Below are positions 1-5,995 of a DNA stretch of 23,278 nucleotides, in pieces. A program made the translations under genes and the position numbers. The notes below the pieces were generated by a model, which was not told the DNA's origin, made no database searches, and saw only the letters and a program-made list of their open reading frames with translations. Source of the stretch: CAZEVY01 sp964515555 (lineage in GTDB: Bacteria > Acidobacteriota > Terriglobia > Bryobacterales > Bryobacteraceae); NCBI GenBank assembly GCA_964515555.1, contig CAZEVY010000084.1, positions 1-23,278 on the forward strand, read 5' to 3'. Numbering within the stretch: position 1 is the first letter of the stretch; every line of letters begins with the position of its first letter.

Positions 1-371
1 AGGGCGCCGCTCCACTTGGCGTCCACCGAGCGGACGAAGCTGTCGACGTTTTCGGTCCGGCGGATGTAGAACGGTCCCGGCACGGCGTGTTTCGCGAGGA
101 ACGCGAGGGCCGCGGCCTCCTGCTCGGGTTCGTCGTCGGAAACGGTGACGAGGCGGAAGCCCCTGGGTCGAAGGCGCGCGTCGAGTTTGACCAGCGCGGG
201 CATCTCGGCGCGGCAGGGCGCGCACCAGGTCGCCCAGAAATTGAGGAGCAGGACGCTGCCTTTGTGCGCGGCGACGACCTGCCTGTGGATGGCTTCGTTG
301 TAGGTTTCGAGCTTCGGGGCGGCGAAGGCCGCCGATCCCGCTATCGCCGCCAGCGCGGCGCGCCGCGTCAT
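1..371 (-). CDS. TlpA-family thioredoxin-like protein, partial (C-terminus beyond window)
   Basis: The reverse strand opens at an ATG at 371 and stays open to the window edge, giving about 123 residues. A short hydrophobic N-terminus (about residues 5-18, ending AFAA) looks like an export signal. It is followed by a thioredoxin core with the redox motif WCAPC (Cys50 and Cys53) preceded by LLLNFWAT, typical of TlpA/ResA proteins that reduce disulfides or serve cytochrome c maturation outside the cytoplasm. The ATG overlaps the TGA of the upstream redoxin gene (ATGA), so the two are translationally coupled and belong to one envelope redox operon. The C-terminal end is not visible. The family call is safe; the specific substrate is not known. 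Confidence 0.88.
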   Translation of the reverse strand, partial: MTRRAALAAIAGSAAFAAPKLETYNEAIHRQVVAAHKGSVLLLNFWATWCAPCRAEMPALVKLDARLRPRGFRLVTVSDDEPEQEAAALAFLAKHAVPGPFYIRRTENVDSFVRSVDAKWSGA

Positions 372-943
372 GACGCCTTCTTCGCCACGCGCTTGATGGT
401 GCATCCGGAGGCGCGCACCTCGTGTCTCGGCACGGACGCACCCGCGAGGACAGCGTCGAGGGCCGCGGCCAGATGATGCGTCCTGATGCGCGCGGGGTTG
501 AGGGCGTCGTCGATGGCGCCGTGGTAGCGCATGACGCCTTTGCTATCCATGACGTAGGCCTCGGGCGTCACCGTGGCGCCGAAGCGGTCGGCGACAACGT
601 TGCCGGGGTCCTTGTAGACGTCGAACGTGAAGCGGTTCGAGCGCCGGTGCGCGGCGACATCGGCGGCGCTCTCGGTGCGGTTCGAGTTGACGAAGACGAA
701 TCGCACGCCGCGCGCGCGGTAGTCCGTGTAGAGCTGCTGCATGCGGTCGTTGTAGGCGTTCGACACCGGACACTCGGTGGAGACGAACAGGACGACCGTG
801 GTCGCGCCACCGTGGAGGGACGAGTACTCGACGCGATCGCCCGCGGCGCCGGTCACCGTGAAATCGCCGACCTTGCCCCCGAGGCGGAATTCCTGCGCCG
901 ACAGGGCCGCTGCCAAAGAGACTGCGACCGCGGCGAGTCTCAC
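368..943 (-). CDS. Exported redoxin (AhpC/TSA-like, CPVS type)
   Basis: This 191-residue protein starts with GTG at 943, inside the stop of the preceding gene (GTGA overlap). A longer in-frame extension to 1432 exists but would read through the upstream gene and the 1391-1490 repeat, so I reject it. The N-terminus MRLAAVAVSLAAALSAQ is a signal peptide. The core has the peroxiredoxin/thioredoxin-like strand VVLFVSTECPVSNAY with the likely reactive Cys58, then an extended redoxin fold with the segment GVMRYHGAIDDA. The C-terminus carries GCTIKR with Cys181, a tail common in this redoxin group and a possible resolving or metal-binding cysteine. The next gene encodes a TlpA-like protein, suggesting an exported electron-relay pair. 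Exact partner and substrate are unknown. Confidence 0.9.
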   Translation of the reverse strand: MRLAAVAVSLAAALSAQEFRLGGKVGDFTVTGAAGDRVEYSSLHGGATTVVLFVSTECPVSNAYNDRMQQLYTDYRARGVRFVFVNSNRTESAADVAAHRRSNRFTFDVYKDPGNVVADRFGATVTPEAYVMDSKGVMRYHGAIDDALNPARIRTHHLAAALDAVLAGASVPRHEVRASGCTIKRVAKKAS

Positions 944-1338
944 GACTTCGACCCGCCCTTCTTCTCCTCCAGCTTGAGGTTCATGACGGCCTGCTTGCGG
1001 GAGTCGAACACGCTGAGCGTCTTGACTTCGCTGGCGGCGTTCTCGTGCTTGGCGTGGATCTCGTAGTCGACGTTGGTGCTCAGGCCGTGAAACTGGTACT
1101 GGCCGTCCTGCTGCGTGATGAACGACTTGACGCGCAGCGTCTTGGTGTCCTTCAGGTACACCACGGCGCGCTCGACGGGCTGCTCGGAGGCGTTGCGCAC
1201 GACGCCGGCGACCGAGCGCGTGCCGTCGTCCTTTTCCTTCTTGCCGCCGCGGAAGAGTCCGGGGTCGCGCTGGACGCCCTGGGAAAACAGGGCGGCCGCG
1301 ACTGCGAGAGAGAACAGAATCGTGAGAAGCCTGCGCAT
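940..1338 (-). CDS. Secreted carboxypeptidase-regulatory-like domain protein
   Basis: A 132-residue protein with a clear signal peptide (MRRLLTILFSLAVAAALFSQ, residues 1-20) and a single beta-sandwich of the CarboxypepD_reg-like type: SVAGVVRNASEQPVERAVVYL near residue 42, then a turn with DGQYQFHGLSTNVDYEI. This domain is common in secreted and cell-surface proteins of Acidobacteriota and Bacteroidota, usually as a structural or binding module with no catalysis. The tail is lysine-rich (EEKKGGSKS). The ATG is preceded by AGGAGG seven bases upstream, the best ribosome site in this operon. It is the first gene of a three-gene set with the redoxin and TlpA-like genes, joined by 4-base overlaps. 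Confidence 0.85.
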   Translation of the reverse strand: MRRLLTILFSLAVAAALFSQGVQRDPGLFRGGKKEKDDGTRSVAGVVRNASEQPVERAVVYLKDTKTLRVKSFITQQDGQYQFHGLSTNVDYEIHAKHENAASEVKTLSVFDSRKQAVMNLKLEEKKGGSKS

Positions 1339-1345
1339 CGGCTAA

Positions 1346-1351
1346 CCTCCT
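1346..1351 (-). promoter_or_regulatory. Ribosome binding site AGGAGG for the 940-1338 gene
   Basis: A perfect Shine-Dalgarno hexamer sits seven bases before the ATG at 1338. It fixes this start, and because the next two genes begin inside the stop codons of their predecessors, it probably sets translation of the whole redox operon. Confidence 0.8.
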
Positions 1352-1390
1352 GGTGTGGTGTGCCCAATCATTGACGATGCCTGAAAAACG

Positions 1391-1490
1391 ATTATGGCCG
1401 CAGATGAACGCAGATGAACGCAGATGGAACAAGGACTGGGAATCTTTTTGATCTTATCTGTGTTCATCTGCGTTTATCTGTGGCCAACAA
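1391..1490. repeat. Imperfect palindromic repeat built from 10-bp GCAGATGAAC units
   Basis: The left arm reads TGGCC followed by three near-identical decamers (CGCAGATGAA, CGCAGATGAA, CGCAGATGGA; 1400-1429). The right arm (about 1441-1486) is its imperfect reverse complement, ending in TCTGCGTTTATCTGTGGCCA, so the whole element can fold into a long interrupted stem. It lies between two operons on the same strand. From memory, repeats with this ATCTGCGTTCATCTGCG core are scattered through intergenic regions of many unrelated bacterial genomes and generate spurious peptides such as HLRSSAFICG. That is recollection, not a search result. Confidence 0.8.
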
Positions 1491-1511
1491 TGTTTTGTCC
1501 GGGACAGCAAT

Positions 1512-1898
1512 CTAGGGCTTCACGGCGGGTTCCAGGATGAAGGAAAGCTCGGCGCGCTCGTCGGCGCCAATGATCACCGGCTTCTCCCCGGTCCGGTAGC
1601 CGCCGGCCTTGACGATGACATTGTATCGCATGCGTCCCGCGGGAACCCGCACGGCGAATTCCCCCCTTTGATTAGTAGACGTGCGCCAGGACCCTTTCGG
1701 TTTCTTCGCGGCGGGATCTTCCGGGTTCGGAACCACGGTTACATCGGCGCCGCCCATGGCGAAACCCGTGTCGCGATGGACGGAACCGGCGATGACGGCC
1801 TCGGCGGCGGGCTTGCGATCGGCGACGGCGAGCGCGGCAAAGAGGATCAGGAGCGCGGCGAGGCGCAGCCAAGGGGAGGAGTCAGCGCCAGCTCTCAT
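1512..1898 (-). CDS. Small membrane-anchored or secreted carboxypeptidase-regulatory-like protein
   Basis: I place the start at the ATG at 1898, giving 128 residues: a short polar N-terminus, a hydrophobic segment WLRLAALLILFAALAVA (residues 10-26) serving as signal or anchor, then one domain with IAGSVHRDTGFAMGGADVTV and GEFAVRVPAGRMRYNVIV, typical of the carboxypeptidase regulatory-like beta-sandwich. A longer reading frame to 1985 exists, but its extra residues are an arginine/lysine run that is simply the out-of-frame shadow of the acidic tail of the upstream gene. The start overlaps that gene by 17 bases. Its ribosome site would be the GAGGAAGAGG purine run. Function is probably structural or binding; no catalytic residues were seen. 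Confidence 0.72.
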   Translation of the reverse strand: MRAGADSSPWLRLAALLILFAALAVADRKPAAEAVIAGSVHRDTGFAMGGADVTVVPNPEDPAAKKPKGSWRTSTNQRGEFAVRVPAGRMRYNVIVKAGGYRTGEKPVIIGADERAELSFILEPAVKP

Positions 1899-2106
1899 CC
1901 TCTTCCTCTTCCTCTTCCTCGTCATCGGAGAAATCGTCGTCTTCCTCGTCCTCGTCCTCTTCCTCCTCGGCGACCGCGAGGTCAAGCGGGTTCACGCCGG
2001 CGACGCTCAGGGTGCTCCCGCACTCTTCGCAGATCAGCGAATCGCCTTCGTCCAGCTCTTCTTCTTCCACGTCGATCGACGCGTCACAGCTCGGACAACT
2101 CACCAT
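1882..2106 (-). CDS. LysW-like zinc-ribbon protein with long acidic tail
   Basis: A 74-residue protein starting at the ATG at 2106, chosen because GGAGG lies eight bases upstream; an in-frame upstream ATG at 2169 is not supported. Residues 1-45 form a zinc ribbon with two CxxC pairs (Cys4/Cys7 and Cys26/Cys29) and the phrase STLSVAGVNPLDL, closely resembling LysW, the amino-group carrier of lysine/arginine biosynthesis by the aminoadipate route. Residues 47-71 are almost all Glu and Asp. True LysW ends in EDWGE, whose terminal Glu carries the substrate; this one ends ESWR, so it lacks that residue. No LysX, LysZ or LysY gene is in the window. It may be a stand-alone zinc ribbon rather than a biosynthetic carrier. 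Confidence 0.75.
   Translation of the reverse strand: MVSCPSCDASIDVEEEELDEGDSLICEECGSTLSVAGVNPLDLAVAEEEEDEDEEDDDFSDDEEEEEEEDESWR
1899..1978. repeat. Low-complexity purine/pyrimidine tract with hexamer repeat
   Basis: The plus strand at 1899-1920 is 22 bases of pure pyrimidine, three copies of CCTCTT plus CCTC, and short pyrimidine runs continue to about 1978. On the coding (minus) strand this spells the Glu/Asp tail of the zinc-ribbon gene and provides the purine-rich leader of the overlapping gene at 1898. Such tracts are prone to slippage and can form triplex structures. Confidence 0.7.
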
Positions 2107-2160
2107 GATGACTGCCTCCACCGCGGCGGGAGATCGCCCCCGCGCCAGCGCACAACCTTC

Positions 2161-2189
2161 TTTATACAAAATACAAGGCCGCGCGGGAA
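2161..2189 (-). promoter_or_regulatory. Candidate promoter for the zinc-ribbon gene
   Basis: On the minus strand a TATAAA box (2161-2166) stands in an AT-rich island, with a weak TTCCCG hexamer 17 bases upstream (2184-2189). The predicted start point would be near 2154, about 48 bases before the ATG at 2106. The -10 box is good; the -35 box is poor, consistent with a promoter that depends on an activator. Confidence 0.4.
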
Positions 2190-2225
2190 GAACCTAGGTA
2201 GCTTCTGTAGAACCTGGGCAGCTTC
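2189..2225. repeat. Direct repeat AGAACCTRGGYAGCTTC, two copies 20 bp apart
   Basis: Two 17-bp copies (2189-2205 and 2209-2225) match at 15 positions and are spaced 20 bp start to start, about two helical turns. They lie just upstream of the candidate promoter of the zinc-ribbon gene, centred near -43 and -63 relative to the predicted start, as expected for tandem activator sites. Confidence 0.5.
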
Positions 2226-2255
2226 CCGGGCGGAGCGACCGGCAACCCGCCGCGT

Positions 2256-3068
2256 TCATCGCGCCCGCAGGATGCCGCCCGGGCGGACGCGGCCGGCGAC
2301 GGCTTCGCCGACGCGCCGCATCCACGCCATCTCCTCCGCGGTCATCGGACCGAGGCGCAAGGCCTGGAGGGCGTCGTCGGCCTGCGCCGCCGTGGCCGGG
2401 CCGCTCATGCAGACGTCGACGTGCGGGTTGGTCATCGAGAATCGATAGCAGTCGGCGGCGGAGGGAACGCGTTCGCCGGGCGGGACGCGGCGCGGGTCGA
2501 GGAGCTGGCGCCAGCATGTCGTGGTGAAGGTGACGATGCCGGGTCGATTGGCGGGCGGCAGCAGCGGGAAGACGTCGCGCTCGGCGCCGGTGTGGACGGC
2601 GTTGTAGCGGAGGTGGAAGACGCCGAAGCCGCCCTCGGGCGCCCACTCGGCGACGCGCGGGCGGCGGTGCGTGCTGACGGCCAGACAGCGCACCAGTCCG
2701 CGCTCCTTGAGCCGCTGAGCGGCGTCGAGAATGCGAGCCGGGACGCGTCCGTTCCACAGGCCGAGCAGCAGCACGTCGGCGCGGTCGTAGCCGGTGCGCC
2801 GAAGGGCCCGCTCGAGGCTCCACACCATCAGCGATGCGATGCGCGAGTAGGACTGCACGGTGAGGACCATGCGGTCGCGGCGGGGCGCGAGGTTCTTCAG
2901 GGCGCGCTCGAATGACTTCGTCCGGAAGCTGCCCCAATACAGGTAATTGACGCCTTGGTCGAAGGCGCGCTCCACGGCTTCGGCCGGGACGCCGTAGCTG
3001 GCGGCCATGCCGAGGCGGCCGACTTCGATGCCGGTGCTGCCGAGCACGCCGCGGTCGAACGAGGCCAT
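2256..3068 (-). CDS. Aldo/keto-reductase-like protein lacking the catalytic tetrad
   Basis: A 270-residue protein with the aldo/keto reductase barrel pattern: N-terminal GVLGSTGIEVGRLGM, then AFDQGVNYLYWG, ALKNLAPRRDRMVLTV, the strand DVLLLGLWN, and LVRCLAVSTHRRP. Aligned by eye, the four catalytic residues of the family are replaced: the Asp of the GxNFFDTA motif by Tyr44, the Lys of the ATK strand by Gln72, the His of LLHW by Gly103, and no Tyr stands at the active-site position after residue 44. It also lacks the usual C-terminal cofactor-loop signature and is shorter than the common 310-330 residues. It may be a binding protein, or an enzyme with other chemistry. The gene stands alone on its strand, with no strong ribosome site before the ATG at 3068. 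Confidence 0.78.
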   Translation of the reverse strand: MASFDRGVLGSTGIEVGRLGMAASYGVPAEAVERAFDQGVNYLYWGSFRTKSFERALKNLAPRRDRMVLTVQSYSRIASLMVWSLERALRRTGYDRADVLLLGLWNGRVPARILDAAQRLKERGLVRCLAVSTHRRPRVAEWAPEGGFGVFHLRYNAVHTGAERDVFPLLPPANRPGIVTFTTTCWRQLLDPRRVPPGERVPSAADCYRFSMTNPHVDVCMSGPATAAQADDALQALRLGPMTAEEMAWMRRVGEAVAGRVRPGGILRAR

Positions 3069-3272
3069 GCGCTCAGCGTAGCGCGTTCGGGAGAATCGGG
3101 ACGGCGCGTCGCGCGTCGTGAGACGTTTGTTTTCTCAGCCTGACTCTGGAGTGAGTCTAGTACGGTGCTCCCACCCTGTCGTCAGAACAAACCTGTGCAT
3201 TCCCTAAGCGCTCTCCCCGATTGGGGCTACTCGTCGGAAACTCTTACAATGCGAAGGAAAGGTCGGGGAAGC
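3069..3272. other. Divergent intergenic spacer with short hairpins
   Basis: This 204-base gap separates the aldo/keto-reductase-like gene (minus) from the small helix-turn-helix gene (plus). It holds two small inverted repeats: TGAGA/TCTCA (3119-3123 with 3133-3137) and GACTC/GAGTC about ten bases further on. Apart from the candidate promoter at 3221-3250 I see no gene in it. Confidence 0.4.
3221..3250 (+). promoter_or_regulatory. Candidate promoter for the small HTH gene
   Basis: TTGGGG (3221-3226) and TACAAT (3245-3250) are spaced by 18 bases and lie about 23 bases before the ATG at 3273, a sigma-70-like arrangement in an otherwise GC-rich region. Confidence 0.4.
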
Positions 3273-3497
3273 ATGAACATGCCCGGCAAAATCAACAAGT
3301 CTTACTACTCCGAGTCGGAAGCGGCACGGGCGATGGGGCTCTCCATCGACGAGCTGCGCGCCCTGGTACGGCGTCACATCGTGGACAGCGAGGAGGACAT
3401 GTCCAACTGTCCGAAGGCGACGTTCTATCCGGCCGATCTGGTGGTGCTCAGGCTTCTGTCCGCGAAAGCGGCGGCGGCGGCCACAAACTCGCGTTGA
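3273..3497 (+). CDS. Small putative DNA-binding protein (MerR/excisionase-like helix-turn-helix)
   Basis: A 74-residue protein. I choose the ATG at 3273 (an alternative ATG is at 3279) because GGGGAAG precedes it; the frame extends further upstream without a plausible start. Residues around SYYSESEAARAMGLSIDELRALV read as a winged-helix or MerR-type recognition segment (YxxxEAAxxLGxxxxxLxxLVR), followed by a polar loop and FYPADLVVLRLLSAK, where MerR-like domains typically have the wing and following helix. Proteins of this size and pattern are common in Acidobacteriota as conserved hypotheticals. Its last 50 bases overlap the end of the convergent dehydrogenase gene. Confidence 0.7.
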   Translation: MNMPGKINKSYYSESEAARAMGLSIDELRALVRRHIVDSEEDMSNCPKATFYPADLVVLRLLSAKAAAAATNSR

Positions 3498-4449
3498 CGA
3501 GATTGGGAGGGCGCCGTCCCTCCAGCGCCGCGATCACGTTTTCCACCGCCATCATCGACATTCTCAGCCTAGTGTCCACGGAGGCGCTGGCGATATGAGG
3601 CGCCAGCGTCACGTTCTCGAGGGCGAGGAGCTTGGGATGAACGCGCGGTTCGCGCTCGAAGACATCGAGTCCCGCACCGGCGATGATGCCGCGCTCGAGC
3701 GCTTCGGCCAGGGCCTCCTCGTCGACCACGCCGCCGCGGGAGGTGTTCACCAGGATGGCGGTGCTCTTCATGCGCCGGAGCGATTCGGCGTCGATCAGCT
3801 TCCGCGTGCCCTCGATCAACGGCACGTGCAGGCTGATGAAATCCGATTCGCGGAATAACGTATCGGCGCCGACGAACTCGAGTCCCAGCTCGCTTTCCAC
3901 GTCGGCTCCGGCGCGCACCATGTCGTGGTAGAGGACGCGCATCGAGAAGCCGCGCGCGCGCCGCGCCATGGCCTGGCCGATGCGGCCCATTCCGAAAATG
4001 CCGAGCGTGCGGTGATGCACATCGCGGCCGACGAGCAGGTCGATGATCCAATGCCGCCATCGCCCGGAATGCACGAAGCGGTGTCCCTCGACCAAGCGCC
4101 GCGCCGCCGCCAGCAGCAGGGCGAAGGCGAAGTCGGCGGTGGTCTCGCTGAGGACGTCGGGGGTGTTGGTGACGAGCAGGCCGCGGGAGGTGGCGGCCGC
4201 CACGTCGATGTTGTCGAAGCCGACGGCGACGTTGGCGAGGATGGCGACGCCATCGAGGGCGGCGACCACGGGGGCGTCGAAGCGGTCGGTCAACTGGCTG
4301 ACGACGGCGCGCACGCCGGCGGCGCGGCGCAGCAGCTCCTCGGGAGCGAGGACTTCGTCGGACTCGACATAGTCGACCTCACAGCGCTGGCGAAGGTGCG
4401 CGATGGCCTCCGCGTAGATACGCCTGGTCACCAGGACGCGCGGTTTCAC
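3448..4449 (-). CDS. D-isomer-specific 2-hydroxyacid dehydrogenase (glyoxylate/hydroxypyruvate reductase-like)
   Basis: A 333-residue cytoplasmic NAD(P)-dependent dehydrogenase. The substrate domain has NVAVGFDNIDV (residues 73-83) and the nucleotide domain has GMGRIG (153-158) followed by Asp/His/Asp-type residues. The catalytic Arg is Arg238 in NTSRGGVVDEEAL, the Glu is in FEREP (264-268), and the His is His285 in APHIASAS. These match glyoxylate/hydroxypyruvate reductases and related D-2-hydroxyacid dehydrogenases, which interconvert 2-keto and D-2-hydroxy acids; the precise substrate cannot be read from sequence. The length is normal. Its start is 40 bases from the divergent transporter gene, so they may share control, and its 3' end runs 50 bases into the opposing HTH gene. 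Confidence 0.92.
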   Translation of the reverse strand: MKPRVLVTRRIYAEAIAHLRQRCEVDYVESDEVLAPEELLRRAAGVRAVVSQLTDRFDAPVVAALDGVAILANVAVGFDNIDVAAATSRGLLVTNTPDVLSETTADFAFALLLAAARRLVEGHRFVHSGRWRHWIIDLLVGRDVHHRTLGIFGMGRIGQAMARRARGFSMRVLYHDMVRAGADVESELGLEFVGADTLFRESDFISLHVPLIEGTRKLIDAESLRRMKSTAILVNTSRGGVVDEEALAEALERGIIAGAGLDVFEREPRVHPKLLALENVTLAPHIASASVDTRLRMSMMAVENVIAALEGRRPPNLVNASLWPPPPLSRTEA

Positions 4450-4489
4450 GGCGGCAATTGTCCCATACCGGTGTTACCATAAACCACTC

Positions 4490-5947
4490 ATGCCCGCCGC
4501 GTTCCCCGCCTGGGAGCAGGCCCCGCTGGCCGATCCGCCGAAGTTCGAAGCGCGCCGATGGACGATGCTCATCGGGCCCGGCCTGGTGATGGTGGGCGCC
4601 AACATCGGGGGCGGCGAGTGGCTGTTCGGACCGCTGGTGACGGCGCAGTACGGCGGGCGCGTGTTGTGGATCGCGAGCCTGGCGATTCTGCTGCAAGTCT
4701 TCTACAACCTCTCGGTGATGCGCTACGCGCTTTACACGGGCGAGACCATCTTCGTGGGCTTCTTCCGCACGCGGCCGGGCATCCGCTTCTGGACGGTGTT
4801 CTACATTCTGGGCGACATGGGCAGCATCTGGCCGTATCTATCGGCCAACGCCGCCGTACCGCTGGCGTCGGTGATCCTGGGGCGCCTGCCGACGGCCGCC
4901 GACGACTCGCTGGTCCGAGGCCTGAGCTACGCGATCTTTCTTTCCGCCTTCGTGCCGCTGATTTTCGGCGGCAAGATCTATAACGCGCTTGAGCGGGTGA
5001 TGGTGACCAAGCTGGCGATCGTGCTGACGTTTCTGATCGCGATGAATCTCCTGTTCGTCCACGCCAGCACCTGGAGCGAGATCGCGGCGGGGTTCTTCCG
5101 ATTCGGCTCGCTGCCGGAGGGCGATTTCAGCTGGGCTCGGCTGGCCGCTTTCGCCGCCGTGGCGGGCGCGGGCGGACTCACCAACAGCGCCTTCTCCAAC
5201 TACGCGCGCGACAAGGGATGGGGCATGGGCGCGGCGGCGGGCGCGATTCCCAGCCTGGTCGGCGGGCGCACCATTCGGCTCTCGCATCAGGGCAAGGTGT
5301 TCGTGCTGAGCGCCGAGAACATCGAGCGCTGGAAGGGCTGGCTTCGACACATCCGGCGCGACCAGCTCTGGCTGTGGGGGCCGGGCTGCATCCTCGGCAT
5401 GGCGCTGCCGGCGGCGTTCTCCTACGAGTTCATACGCGGCGTGCAGAACGTGGAGGGGCACGCCGTCGCCGCCATGACGGCGCGCGCCATCGCCGACCGG
5501 CACGGGGAGTTCTTCTGGTTCCTGACGCTGTTCTGCGGATTCCTGATCATGGCGCCCACGCAGGTCAGCCAGCTCGACAATATTTCGCGGCGATGGACGG
5601 ACGTGCTGTGGATCGGCTCCACGCGCCTGCGGCGGCTGGAGGGCCACCAGGTGAAGTACGTCTACTACACGATCCTCGCTATGTACGGAGTGTGGGGGCT
5701 GGTGGCGCTGCGGATCACGCCGAACCCGCTGGTGCTCGCCATCGCGACCGGCGTGATGTGGAATTTCGCGCTGGGATTCTCGGCGTTTCACACGCTGGTG
5801 GTCACGCAGACGCTGCTGCCGCGCGAATTGCGGCCGGGCTGGCCGATGCGGATCGGCCTGTTCGCCTGCGGGGTGTTCTACCTGGGCATCACCTCGGTGG
5901 TGTTTCTCCAGCAGCTGCCCAACATAAGGAAGTGGATCGGGGCGTGA
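4490..5947 (+). CDS. Nramp-related membrane transporter lacking the DPGN metal motif
   Basis: A 485-residue integral membrane protein with about eleven hydrophobic segments. The first reads GPGLVMVGANIGGGEWLFGP, the position at which Nramp metal transporters carry GPA..DPGN; the sixth-helix region reads AGAGGLTNSAFSNYARDKG, where Nramp has a MPH motif. General order and length match Nramp (SLC11), but the aspartate and methionine that bind Mn2+/Fe2+ are absent, so the substrate may not be a transition metal. A loop of roughly 55 residues (SLVGG to LWLWG, about 258-300) follows the sixth helix. Start ATG at 4490 has no obvious ribosome site; a TACCAT box lies nine bases before it. The next gene is on the opposite strand. 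Confidence 0.8.
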   Translation: MPAAFPAWEQAPLADPPKFEARRWTMLIGPGLVMVGANIGGGEWLFGPLVTAQYGGRVLWIASLAILLQVFYNLSVMRYALYTGETIFVGFFRTRPGIRFWTVFYILGDMGSIWPYLSANAAVPLASVILGRLPTAADDSLVRGLSYAIFLSAFVPLIFGGKIYNALERVMVTKLAIVLTFLIAMNLLFVHASTWSEIAAGFFRFGSLPEGDFSWARLAAFAAVAGAGGLTNSAFSNYARDKGWGMGAAAGAIPSLVGGRTIRLSHQGKVFVLSAENIERWKGWLRHIRRDQLWLWGPGCILGMALPAAFSYEFIRGVQNVEGHAVAAMTARAIADRHGEFFWFLTLFCGFLIMAPTQVSQLDNISRRWTDVLWIGSTRLRRLEGHQVKYVYYTILAMYGVWGLVALRITPNPLVLAIATGVMWNFALGFSAFHTLVVTQTLLPRELRPGWPMRIGLFACGVFYLGITSVVFLQQLPNIRKWIGA

Positions 5948-5995
5948 GGCCCGCCCGTGCAGCCCACCGGCGGCGATGACACCCGGCTGGTTGAC

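Noticed and set aside
944..1432. N-terminal extension of the redoxin frame up to 1432
   Set aside because: It would read through the repeat and the upstream gene; the GTG at 943 inside the stop codon, followed by a clean signal peptide, is better.
5948..5995. Terminator between the transporter and VWA genes
   Set aside because: Only a short interrupted CCGG stem without a T-run was found.
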